A stretch of DNA of 64,000 nucleotides from contig CM057151.1 in assembly GCA_029962745.1 (NCBI GenBank), positions 3,840,262 through 3,904,261 on the forward strand, given 5' to 3'. Positions 1-12,546 of this stretch are shown piece by piece. Position 1 is the stretch's first letter. Each line of letters begins with the position of its first letter. The DNA comes from Echinometra lucunter (taxonomy: Eukaryota; Echinodermata; Echinoidea; Camarodonta; Echinometridae). Below the pieces are notes generated by a model. It did not search any database. It was not told where the DNA came from and was given only the letters and a program-made list of their open reading frames with translations. The position numbers were made by a program, and so were the translations under genes.

Positions 1-1642
1 GTGAGATTTGGAGAATATTATTTTACTCACTTTCCCCAATATCATTGGCACTTCCACTGCGTACAGAAACGAGTATATGGGATCCATGATGGGACAAAAC
101 ACAAATCAGGCATGACTGTTGGACCAGAACACCACAGCTATTTATTGTCTTATTTCAACTATATATGAGGGCATTTTCAAGAAAAATCCTTTCTAGGGAA
201 CCTTTTTGATAATGATATTCTTCCTAACTGTCATGAAAATAACGAGGAAGCTCACAAAAGTTATTTTTCATCTTTCCCATAACTAAATCTTCTCTTAAAG
301 CTTCAGATTCGCAGAACGAGAAGAATGTATAACGTAAAATAGGAACCCATTAGCGTAAAATAATTGACATTAGTATCCGAGGCATTATTCATAAGTACAT
401 TCCGCAGGGGTTATGTTACCTTCAAGCAAACCACCAAGGGTGTTTAATTGAAAATGAATTTATGAATTTCGCCATGTTCCATTTGCATGTCAGTGGAAAA
501 CGATTCAATCATGCGGTTGTATATAGATGGAGGGACTGTATATGGAATATAATAGAGAAGACGCGTAGAACTGAAAGGGCACATATTTTGTCTGAAAGCG
601 AGCTAGAGGGTGATGGAGACCCTTGGAGAAAAGTTGGTTTGTGGTTTGGCATTTGAAATTCTTGTGATCAAAGAAAGAATGAAGCTTGGTGACAATTTGC
701 TTGCAGAATGAAGTTCAAGGAAGAATGGAAGGGATAATAAAGCAAATGTCTTATGCTGATACTAGAATGTCTGTAACTGGGCCTCGTCCTATATGAAGAG
801 TTGTTATTGATCTGAATCAGTCTATAATCCTGCAGTCAATCAACTTGCAATTGCTTAGCTCTATATCACAGAGCTATATTGATGTCATTCGGCAAATCCC
901 GAGAAGAGAAAGAGGGTTCACGACTAAAAATTACCCACTAAGGTTCTCCGGAGCTCACGATGCGATTGTTGTTTTTGTGGTAGTGGTGGTGGTGGTGGTG
1001 GTGGTGTAGTTAAGGTATGGCCGATTGGATATTTACTCCTTCTCCCTCCCCTATATAGGTTTCAATCAATGTGGATCAATCACACCTCTTCATAATGGGG
1101 TCTGGTACACGAGGAAACGTGTTGACATGTCTGTTATTGTGTTCTATTTGTTTTGTTGTAAACAAGTCCATGTTTGTCTTCATTATTCTATACTGTTTGA
1201 AAGACAACAAAAAGTAGTAATTCAGTCGTGATATTTGAATAAGGTTGTCTTTGATAAGTTTTTTCCATGCTTGTAAATACGCAATATACATTTAATGTCG
1301 AGGGGTTGAGGGTTATCTCATTATTGTTAACTTGTCATTGTGTGTTTGATAACTTATGTTATAAATCATGCTGAAAGATGCAGTATGTGCCTATCGTTTG
1401 AATGGAATTCTTTGCATATATATATTTTTTGACTTATGAGTGAAATTAAGAATGAGTTTAAAGAATTTAATAATTATGTTATAGCTGCAATAATGTGTAA
1501 AAGCCAAAACTACTTGCTTAAAGCTGAAATGTAAGTATATAAAGGTATTGTGCAATCAGACTGACAAACTCTTGTCCATTAAGAAGTATATACTTTTATT
1601 CGAACTTCGTTTTTTAAAAGGCATGGCGGAATGCTCCTGCAT

Positions 1643-1680
<38 letters not shown>

Positions 1681-4663
1681 CTTTGTGATATGACAGAAGT
1701 AAATAATGTAGGATAAAATAAGAGTAAATTTTCTCAAGCAGTATATAACGCGCTTTGTTAGTATACCTTTATTAGAATGCTGTCATGAGATATGTATTTC
1801 CGATTTTTATATGGTAAACTGCATGGTGTGAAGGGAAGTTTGAGCAAATAACCGTAGTCTTCTGAAATGTTATTGAAAGTAGTCTCTTTGTCATTGTCTT
1901 TATTATCGCATTTGTACTAACAACGAAATTATTTTTTGAAGGGTGAATAATATTATCTTATTTTTCTGCCCTTTCAAAAATGCTTCAAAATCCTTAACGT
2001 TTGGAGTGCATGCATGCGCGCAACCCGACATGGGCAGAATCTGATGGAAAAGAAAAGACAGTAAAACTTCATGGCATGAACACTCTAAAGCGCTGAACTT
2101 GTACGCTATAAGTTAGGGGCGATGAATCCATTTCATTTTTATTATCAATTTTTAAAAATCTTGGTTTTCCAGAAAATGAGAGATGAAATGGATATGTTAA
2201 CACACTGAGTTCACATGCAGCAATTCAATGCAATCTTTATTATTGTACATATTTCGCTCGTTCATAATGTAACGATGTGCATGTATATAGTGGCTGATGT
2301 AACTTATTGTTCAACGATAAAATGAAATTTTGTTGTAATAAATCCAAAGACTATGTCCTAGTAATCGTCCAAGAGGAATGCATTTCCAAGATACTGTATG
2401 TAATCGCGTTGCAACGAAATGTACCATTCCAAAAATTGTTACTTTGATTTGATAAAGCGTTTGAGTTCACCATTCGGCAATGTATAAAACAAAAAGAAAC
2501 GAAGGGTGAATTGAGAGCAGAAAAATGAATCCACAACAAGTCATACAAAAATTATTGTAAATGAACGCCAGTGAAGTTCTGCTATTAAGAGAAAGAAATA
2601 CTTCAACAGGCTGAAAACTCATTTAAAATCAGCTTACACTCCAAATAATAATTTTAAAAATGGGTTTACCTCTCGCTTCTTGAGAAAGAATAATGTCAGT
2701 TATCATTAATAAATAATCAATAAATAGTAAACGTACTTTACCATTTCAATGCATTAATGAAATATACATTTTCAGAGAACTTGATGGTAAACGAATCACG
2801 AAAATATATGAATTAATGGATGTGATATATACTGATAAAATAAACTGTGTACGTTAGTAACGTTATATAGACTATGCAAAAGTATTAGCTCATTATTAAA
2901 GAATCAGACACATAAATGAAGTTTTTATCATTAGAGAATGAAAAATGTTATTCAGGAAAGTATACGATGATGTAAGGTCAGCGAACGTTTTTTTTTAAAC
3001 CAGTTATATTAATTTTTATAGAAATATTGTGTAAAAAATTTGTGCCATTTTTTCCAAGTTATCTTTTATGATGTTTTTGCAACAGACAAAACAACTTACC
3101 GTGTGACACGGTGCTTGTGAATTAAAAATACGCTTTAATAAAATGCGAATTTATTAAAACATACGCCCATTCGTTAATTTTCTGTTTTTATTACACAATG
3201 TTCCAGTGGAAGGTATTGGAATCAGTAATCGATGTCCGTATTTCCCAGTGAATGCATCTAATCAATATGGTCCTTCCTCCCCCTCCTGGGAAATCGAAAG
3301 AGATTATATCATGTATATGGACGCATGATGATCATCGTTACCCTATAGATGATCGATCATGGATTGAGCAAGCTATTGATTACGATGGAAGGCAAGGAGA
3401 GTCGATATTTTCGTTCAGTATGTGAATAGAACTCAATCAAATTCAGAATTAAGAGTTAAATTGAAGAAAATAGGAATAAAAATATTTGAAAATTGTATTG
3501 ATGATATATATTTTTCTTGAAGTTTGCAGTTTCATATATATAACACGTCGCTGTTAGGTATAATGCATTGAGTATAATCTATAAGCATATGCGTTGGGAG
3601 AATCTAGTATCGGCTCCCTTGGAGTGCTCTCGTGCTCATGATAGGAAAGCTGGGAAAATTTAATTCACTAAGACACCGTAAGAAGACACATAACACCCGG
3701 TTTCAAGAAAGTGATAGAGAGATAGAAAGAGATATATATACAGTGGGAATTAAGACAGAGAGAGTGGAGGGAAAGAGAGGAAACAAGTTGGAGAGAGAAA
3801 GAGAGGAAATAAATGCAGGCAAGTTCACGGATCCAATCGTTTGATCAAATCCCCCGAGATAGAATTCGTCTTCGGGCCTTTCACTTTTCTTCAATATTTG
3901 AAGAGCTTTCCTCATCACTGAGCTCCATCTTCCTGTACTATAATGTAAGGTCAGTTCAGACTCATATGCCTTCTTTGACATCTATCCAAAATTGCCTCTT
4001 TTTGATACTAGTAACCTCGAATATTGAAGCTTTCATTTCCGCAGGGCGAATGCAAGTATTGCGCCAAACACATTTTCTCCTAAATTCAGTTGGCCCAATT
4101 AGATAACAGACATTGAGCTATGAGCCTTTGCGCAGCATTATAATATTCTTTCTTGGGATGAAATTTAACATTGTCCCTTTCAAATTCGTTTGTTCACTAT
4201 TTACTCGTTCCTTACATACTTAAAATAATGAGAAAAAAAATTGAAAAAAAAAACTTTAAAAGAGTAATATTTAGTAATACATGTACTAACGCATGTCGGA
4301 ATTCACAGGAGACTGGCCATTTACTATGACAAATCCACATCCAAAGTGATCCAAAAAGAAGGGTCATGAAAGAACTAGGTCAGTTCTATACCACCTCAGT
4401 TTGCGTCTACGTCATCAATGGGACGTCGCGTAGCATTGACGTCATCAATACATATTCGCGTATAGGACGCGCTGTCACTCAAGCGCTCTCTCTGCTGCAT
4501 GACCTACATTTTATTTGTTGACATATCAAATTTGACAACAACACAGCAACACAAGCATTAACTTAAGCTGCCGTGCGTGTAGTAAAATCATTTGCAGCCC
4601 GAAAACGTAGTAAAAAAGTGGGCTATGTGGGCTTAGAAAGTGGATCAGTCCCATCTTAGAATC
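1..4663. other. Region upstream of the first gene; no gene supported
   Basis: I see no exon chain, conserved protein or RNA gene here. The open frames present are short and low in complexity. It holds a (GGT)n run at about 978-1006, a T-homopolymer at 1646-1677 and scattered AT-rich simple sequence. The last 200 bases or so probably include the 5' untranslated region and promoter of the gene starting at 4664, because an in-frame TAG lies about 10 codons upstream of that ATG. An exon of a gene extending in from the left cannot be excluded. Confidence 0.5.
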
Positions 4664-7600
4664 ATGCTTTACCATAAATTGGCAATTGGACTCGGTTCTT
4701 TAGCGATCTTACATCCAGTATTGAAACTATTAGGTTTGAACTCGGAGCCAGCAACGGTAGACATAGACGTCATCACAGCTGCACAAGACGACGAAATGAG
4801 GTAGATTCTCGATTCTTATTTTGATTTCAACTTAAGATTTTGCATTTGATTGTGATATCCATTTCTTTCCATCAATTGCAATGCCGCTTTTTTGTATTGT
4901 TTAAAAGAGGAGAGGTGGGATAGAAAGTGTGTGTGTGAGAGAGAGAGAGAGGGGGGGGGGGGGGCGGGGGAGAGGAAAAAAAACTGTGGAGGGACAGACG
5001 GGGAGAGAAAAAATGTTTCCTGCCTTTACTTTAAGATGAGCTATTCTGCAAAAGAAAGAGAAAGAAAGGGAAGAGATCAGCGCAATATCCAAAATAAGAG
5101 GCTACTGAAGAAGAAGAAGCAGAAGAAGAAGAAGAAGAAGAAGAAGAAGAAGAAGAAGAAGAAGAAGAAGAAGAAGAAGAAGAAGAAGAAGAAGAAGAAG
5201 AAAAAAAAAAAAAAAAAAAAAAAAACCAAGCGCCTCCCCGACCCACATCTATTTTCTAGTTTACTTAATTCACGACTAAAGTTCAATGTTAATGTTAAAG
5301 CTGAGTATGGATACGACACATCAGCCATGCCTCTTTAGAGAAATGTAATGACTTGGCGGCTTCTTGCAAGGACTCGTCACTTTTTTTTCTTAATCAGTCG
5401 GTTAAAATTGGGGCGCTCATTTCAAGTGATGCATGTTGTTCAGGCATGTTAGGAGTGTGACTTCAAATCGGTGTGATCTTGGTAATGAATGAATGAAGAT
5501 ATCACGGAGAAATTGTGCTCGCTCGTGTGTACTGTGTGTGGCGTAGGGTGGGGAGGGGGGGGGGATGAGTGATGTTGCCAATAGTTCGGATTTTTCGAAC
5601 GTGAAAATATACAGCTTTGTTCTGACATCCATCTCTGTATATTCCTACAAGAAAGTAGAATAATTGTTTTGTAGGATGTAGGTAGATTAGGGTTTCTGCT
5701 GCAAGTGCCCAGAGCCAAGATATGTAAGCGGCTTCTCAAAGCAAGTGAGGCCGGATCTGGAGTTTTTCTCCATGCTATATTTTTACTTATTCATGCAAGT
5801 AGGAAATGTCATGAAAAAGACGACAGGTGGGGAAGAGTGAGGACGTTCAAACAACAAAAATAAGGGAGGAAGGAGCTTCATTACAGAGAATGAACAAAGC
5901 AGTGCGTAGTAGTTAAGAAAACAGTTGAACTTTAACCGAAAATTTTCTTCATAAGATGTAGGCTGAAGATTTGAAAGGACTGGAAACCTCCCAAAATCTC
6001 CAGCTCAATAATTTCTTTGTACACGCACTTGTAAGACAGCTCAGTGATTAAAGGTTATGGGCATGATTCTTTTTAAATTAAGACTCGGTTATTCCCCTTG
6101 ATAACAGAGGTTTCAAGACATAAACTCTTGTAATGGTGGTGGTTGTTATTGTTTTCTACCAGTACCAACGTCTACCACAATGGGGTCCTTTTTGGTTTTT
6201 GGATAGCTGGGGTAGCAATCGCATTAGGTCGTCTTTTCTCCTACGCAATCTGTGGAGGGACAGGAAAGAAGCGAACTGATGTAGAAATACAGGTAAGAAT
6301 ACCTATACACCAGTTTTATCTCTTTGTAAACCAAATATTCCATTTACGGTAATCAGTGGCGTATCTAGGGGGTGCAAGAGGGCAAGTGCCCCGGGCGGCA
6401 CTTTGAGGGGGCGTAAAAAAACGCAAAAGAGAGAAAGAAAAAAGGGGGAAATGAGGGGGGAAAAAACCCATAATCCATAAGGATTATGCGCCCCATCGCG
6501 GCAGTGTGAATGGCAGTACATATACAGTTTTTGACGGTTTAAAATGCAAGAAAAAAATCTTAAGCTCGGTTGCTTTGCTCCCTCGCATAATAATTTACTT
6601 TCAGGATCTCGTAATTTCGAGCCCCCAGTATATAGTTCTTAAACAACTTTTTTCAAGGGTTCCAAATTTGAAAAATTAAGATATATTTGTCACGATGCAT
6701 AAAACAGTATTTGCAGAGGTTCAACATTTAAACGAAATCTCAACTTTCAATTATGCCCCCCCCCCCCCCGTCGACAGGGTAAATGCACTAGAAATACAGT
6801 TTTTTAGGATTGAGAATGCGAACAATTTCTAATGCTCGGTCGCTGTGCTCCCTCGCATAATTAGCTGCAGCACAGGACCTCCTAATTTTGTCCTCCCCCA
6901 GTATACCGTATAGTTGTACATGTACATGTATAAAGATGTAATTGTCGTTTATTTGCCTGCAGGCTATCATGGAAGTTTTCTCTCCCTCTCAATATTGTGC
7001 CCAAAATATATAATAAAGTGCATAAAACAGCATTTGAGAAATTCAACATTTACAACTTTCAGCCGAAATTCGTCGATAAGGCCTATTTCTCAAGGGTTTT
7101 CGTTCTATTTCACTCCCAATTTTAGAAGGGAGTGAATGGAAAACCGTTTATCAACGTACAAACTTCGAACTTCTCAACAGCTCGATTGCAATGGTCAGAT
7201 GCAAAATTTCCTGGGTAAAATGCGCAAGAAATGGCTTCCTCAATAAAGTAGATAGGTTTGGGCACTTGGGCGGGGGAGGGGGGGGGGAGCGCCCTGTATT
7301 GTTTGCCCCGGGCGCCATGATCCCTAGATACGCCACTAACGGTAATCAACCTTTCATATCAAGTGTCCCTGATTTGAAGTAGACAAGTCAGAGAAAGAAG
7401 ATTAGGGAATGTTTGAGGGGTAATTTGGGCAGAGAATTTAAGTCAGTTAACCCACTCTGTAAAAATCGAAGACCAATGTCAAGGGAAGAAATACGAAATG
7501 ATCGCATTGCTAGTGCATAGGTTTCCTTATTATTCCTGGTTTCAACTTTTAAAATTTCAATTACTTTTTGCTTGTCTAAATGTGTCAAACTATCATGAAT

Positions 7601-10600
7601 AGGGTTTTTTTTCTTCACCCACAGTTTATCCAGGCGACATTGTTTGCTTACCGTTTATAAGAATGACATTTATTTAGTAATGAAAAGGGAAAGTTTGCCG
7701 CTCATTAGCATAAATGGATTTGTATTATGTCAGAATACATATGAAGACTGATAACTGATTTAAAGAGAGTATTGAATCTGCGAAGATAAACCGTAATGAA
7801 CCGTGAACGTGAGAGTCAGTCCAGTTAATATATGAGCTTTTGTAAATCATGGATCTATAAGAAATTAACATAAATATAAGCTACCAAAAGTAAATATCAT
7901 TTTGAAGAAGGTGCCTTATTTTTGACAATTACTTCCTGATTGTGTTTCCAAAGCCTCCGTTGTCATTTATATTTGTTTATAGCAGATAATCATTCACAAT
8001 TTCATGCATGCATGAAATGGAAAAGTATACACCAATATATTTCACTTCGAGTAGATACTTATTTCCGATATACTAGTTTCTGGGTTGAATAAATGAAATT
8101 CTAGAATAAAATGAAATCTTATCTGATGTATTTTATTTACATATTTAGACTGACCCTGAGATAAAAGAGGAAAAGACTAGCCAAGTAACTGAAGTGGAAG
8201 AAGTGAAGGAAATTAAAGTTATCAATCAGGTAAAGCCAGCTTAAATATAATCGAATCCTAATTACCATGTAAACAAAATCAAACAAAAACAATAAATGAA
8301 AACTGAAATCGTTAACATTCCACCTGGAAAGGTTGAACTGATAATGTTATGTTTTGATTACCCAGCTAGCTGTTACTACCCAAACTTGGCAGAATTTTGT
8401 GTCCAGGATTAAAATTTTATTCTTTTCATTAAGATGCCCATGCCAATTATTTTGAAAGCATAATTGTATAAGATGCATCAATGCAAGAAGGCAATGTAGA
8501 GTTCAGATAGATTTGGTTACTATCAATAATTGATGATTAATGAGCTCACATGGCCTACGTCATCACCTCATTCATTCAAGATCATAATTAACTGTTTAAT
8601 ATCTTTGCAGGAATCCTACACAAAAGTTACGGCTGTGAAACAGGAGGTCGAGGAGGTTGTGGAGGAACCCATCAAAGTTGAAGAACTTGGAAGCCTACCG
8701 AATGAAGAAGAACCAATCCCAATCGAAGAAATTTCTAAAGATGGGAAAGGTGAAGGTTCAAACATTGAAACAAAACCAGACGAAAAAGAAGATAAAGAAG
8801 TGAAACCAGACGAAACAGAAGATAAAGAAGTGAAAACTGAAATGAAAATCTCAGTTTACAAACTGCCAGCAATTAAGCGCCACCATTTTATGGTAAGTGT
8901 GACATTCAAGGTCACGAGTAGGTGTGTTAAAGCATCATGTAAACGAGGAAATAAATATTGGTCGTATTTCGGAAAATATCAACTATCATAAATCCATAGT
9001 TGAAAGATGAATTATTACTATGGAGTTATAAGAAGCAATGAACTGTGAAGTAATGTACAAGTATGATTGGTTCAATAATGTAAAGACTTACTGATTTAGG
9101 ATGTTCAACACTGAATACTGAATGTTTGTTATCAAATTTGTTGACATATACATATATGGATATTGGAGAGTAGGCCTTTAAACATGGTAAATTCATCAAG
9201 AGAAAGGAAAAGGGAAACGTGAAAAATAGAAAATAAGGACTTCTTTTAAGTGAGGGGGGGGGGGGGGGAGGAGAAAGGATCTTATACATCACAGATTTTC
9301 AACTCAATTCAAACCTTTCATATGTAATTTATATGTAGATTCTTCAAGATGGAATGAAAGTGTTGAGGCAGTCCGTTCAAGGAAAACTCAGTCTAGAAAA
9401 AATCACTCTTGATGGCGTCAGAAATTTCATCTTTATTGTCGCGAAAGGTGGGCAACTACATGTACATGTACTGATGAACTAAGAAACAAAAAATGACAAT
9501 ACGGTACATCATTAGTATAACTTGAATACCATAATATAATCAGTATGCAAAAATCATCAAAAGCAAACATTTCATTTAATGAAGAAAATACGGTAATTCC
9601 ATCATCCAATGCCAAAAAGTCAGTAGTTGTTTAGAAAGATGACAGCGATCGGTTCAAGACTTACAAAAAATCATTTTATGCACTAGGAAGGGCTAATTAA
9701 TAAACAGTGGAACATTCTATGTCATCATGTCAGCATAATCTATTCTCTTTTTGAAACTTTACGTTCGTTTGCTTGCTTTCAATGGTAAATAAATTAACTT
9801 TTTCTTCATCTATTTTTTGAATAAAAGATGGTACATGATGAAAAAAGATTTTTTTTGCTGGTCTTATCTCTCTATATTCTTTTTTTTTTACCCCGGATAT
9901 AACAAGACAGATGATACAGACATTATATCTCATCGTCCCAAGATCCTTGATAAAATCCTGTCTCCCCTGTACAATATTCAAATGCTCCCTTATTTCAAAG
10001 TTCATAGTACCAAGGAAGCAGGGAAGTTCAATGATATCTTGTCAGTAGAGGGTTTAAAGCCAGAGCGAACTGGCACCCTTGTATGGGATTTTTCAATAGC
10101 GCCCTCTCAGTCCTAAACTACTGATTTTGTCCCCTTTTTGCTCCCTGCATGCTCTTTTCTGATCAATGAGAGCTTTATTTTTTGAGTAACATCTGTTAAA
10201 ATGTATTTGTATTCATACTAAGGAAATTCACGTGAAGCCACAAAGGATATAATGTTTCTAAGAGTCTCTGGTTTTGAGTAGCCGTAAGTTGGCGCTGTTG
10301 TAAATACATAATAATAAGGGTCAGTTCACTGTTGCTTTAAGCGTTTTGTGACATATCTGAATTTATAATAAAAATACAAAATGCATGGAAACTACTTTGA
10401 TCCTTTCTTTTTTATTTTTCCCTAATTAGGCACCCCCTCTCAACTGAGTGAGCTAGAGTCAAAGGTCAAAGCTGATTTCCGCTGGTTGACTCCTGTTCGT
10501 GACCCCTCATCCAAGCTGACTGGAGTTCAACCCAACCAAGAACCTAAATGGGTCTCAAGCCCCAACGTAAATGATATTTCAAGAATCCCAACCAGGTCCA

Positions 10601-10683
10601 ACATCAGTCCTAGGGCCAGGTCTCCAGCTCTTAGACCTGGTCTTGCTCACAAGACACCAAACCCTAACAAGAGCCAAAAGTAG
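4664..10683 (+). CDS. Unrecognised six-exon gene, 330 aa, two N-terminal hydrophobic segments
   Basis: Exons are 4664-4800, 6163-6292, 8149-8229, 8611-8892, 9339-9447 and 10430-10683. All introns are GT-AG, phases agree, and the sum is 993 nt including TAG. The ATG is the first in frame after an upstream stop. Residues about 5-27 and 52-72 are hydrophobic and could be a signal anchor and a membrane helix. After the second segment comes a Lys/Arg patch (GGTGKKR), which suggests the rest faces the cytosol. Residues about 90-180 are very acidic and Lys/Glu-rich, with a short internal repeat (KPDEKEDKEV, KPDETEDKEV). A compact hydrophobic block follows (TLDGVRNFIFIVAKG), then a basic Pro/Ser-rich tail. 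I do not recognise the family and assign no function. A 985-bp transposon sits in intron 2. The gene converges on XPC. The exon model is firm; the biology is unknown. Confidence 0.72.
4925..5226. repeat. Compound microsatellite: (GT)(GA), G-run, (AAG)n, A-run
   Basis: A short GT/GA tract runs into a G homopolymer near 4951-4972. A purine stretch follows, then about 30 AAG units (5107-5200) ending in an A-homopolymer (5201-5225). It lies in intron 1 of the first gene. The lysine-rich and serine-rich open frames here are translations of the repeat, not genes. Confidence 0.95.
6354..7338. mobile_element. hAT-like non-autonomous DNA transposon with 8-bp target duplication
   Basis: The left end reads CAGTGGCGTATCTAGGG. 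The reverse complement of the right end is TAGTGGCGTATCTAGGG, so the termini are about 17-bp inverted repeats. The element is flanked on both sides by the exact 8-mer ACGGTAAT (6346-6353 and 7339-7346), read as the target-site duplication. Length 985 bp with no transposase reading frame. Eight-base duplications and a terminal CAG-type repeat fit the hAT superfamily. It is inserted in intron 2 of the unrecognised gene, 61 bp after the exon 2 donor. Confidence 0.85.
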
Positions 10684-12546
10684 ACAACATAATGGGCAAA
10701 ATGATTCTGAAATAAGTATTATGTAACTGAAGAGATGGAATTATCGAAGCAAAATTCATAATTATCAACAAGCTTTATAATATTGAAAGTCAAAATTCAA
10801 TCTTCACATGTGCAAGCACGTAAATGATTGACTGTCATGCATCATAGTATATGATTTTAATTCAGAATCATTGACACTGTAACCTTTTCAACAAATAAGG
10901 AATTAGACTTTTTCTAGTGAAACTTTTAGTTATGCTGGAAGGAAAGCTGGAATCCATTCAGTGGGTCTTTAAAGTGATGTAATTATGAGCTATCTAGATA
11001 GTAGTAATGAAAGAATTACACTAGATGGAGTAACAGAAAACATCATTTCACAATTAAAGTGTTTACCTTGGTTTTAAAAGCATAGTCTACTATAAGCATA
11101 GTCTACTATAAAGCAAAAGCAAAAGCAAAACTAATGGTTATTATAACTTACAGCAACTTTCTGCATGAATGAAAAAACATGGATAAATTGTGCAATAACC
11201 AAAGAGAAGAAAAATCAGTGACTCTTAAGAGAGAACATAGTAAATGATTGGAAATATTTATATGGAGAGGATGACAAATAAATCACTTTTCCAAGCTCAT
11301 AAAATGAATGTAGTACTTTTCATTACTACTTCTTTTGTTTGTTTAAAAGATGACAACTGTGAATAGTTGAAAGCATGCATGAAGTACACAGACTACTTCA
11401 AATAAAAATGATTACCAGTACTAATTCATTGTTTAAAAATGAATCACCTACATAAAGCCCCTATCATTAATGCATTATGCAATAATGCATAATCATCTTA
11501 AAGACCATCATGATTATCAAGAATACATACATTTACAGATGAACCACACGTCAACTGTGTAACTTGAAATTATTATTTACATTTACTTTTAAATATATTT
11601 TGGCACCTTTGGCATACAAATAAGCTGATATACATGTAAAAAAGTAATGATGACAAGGGAAGGACTGACCAAGTTCCCATACTCTTTCATGTACACAGTA
11701 CCTTATAGGTATCTTCTTCAAGGCATCTTCTATAAAATGCTATGCAGCAAGTATTTGGTAATATCACGTATCAAACAATCTTCATAATCAATAGATATAT
11801 CATGTAAAAAAAATATTGTATATTGTTCTGTGTTAACTAAATAAGGCTAAATATTTTTTTTATTTGCATTGCAGGTATATACATATTTCAAAAATATTTA
11901 CAAAACACAGACAACCCTTTTAAGAAGATGCTTACAAAATACCTGATTTTTAGTACTTGATGACTAAGGTAATATTGATTTGCTTCAGAGATAATCCATA
12001 TGAAATTTGCTTGTGTTAAACCTGTTGAATACTAGGTTTGAGATAACTCGGAATACTAAGCCTGAGTTAACTCGGGCTGCAGTCTATGGAAAATGTGTGT
12101 TATAATGAAATCAAATAGTGCTCAACAGGTTAACATCATCAATCAAAATACTGTTTAAATCATTTCAAATAAGCACCCTATGATGATCAGTCATCATCCA
12201 TTCAAATAACTGGATAACATACATTTCCTTTTTACCAAAATCTAACTAAAGGCCTTTTCTTTAAAACCATTTACCAGTTTCATAAAGTTTCATATCTGAA
12301 AAATCTTTTATTTTATATCTGCAAAACTTGATTATTTAATATACAAGTCTTTGGACTTCACTAACACTCATATTAAAAATGTACCTGGTAAATGTGATAC
12401 TTGTAGCCATTAAATATTAGTAAGGAGATGTATCTACGAATTTCACAAAAATTTCAGATTCTGAGCAAAAATACAATTTCAATATAATCTTTGACCAAAA
12501 AAAAAGCAATTTGAGGAAACTGCAGCTGAAATGAGAACAACAAAAA
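10684..12546. other. Tail-to-tail spacer between gene 1 and XPC, with poly(A) signals
   Basis: No coding exon seen. Candidate AATAAA signals for the left gene are at 11277-11282 and 11401-11406. For XPC, read on the minus strand, one is at 12307-12312 (TTTATT on plus). A 16-bp direct duplication (AGCATAGTCTACTATA twice) lies near 11083-11115, followed by a short AAGCAA repeat. The rest looks like ordinary AT-rich 3' untranslated and spacer sequence. Confidence 0.6.

Noticed and set aside
4892..5338. Lys-rich and Ser/Phe-rich open frames on both strands
   Set aside because: They are translations of the (AAG)n and A-run microsatellite; there are no splice-consistent flanks and no conserved sequence.
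9817..10116. 99-codon open frame within intron 5 of the first gene
   Set aside because: It lies between two well-supported exons (9447 and 10430), has no recognisable homology and has a T-run inside it.
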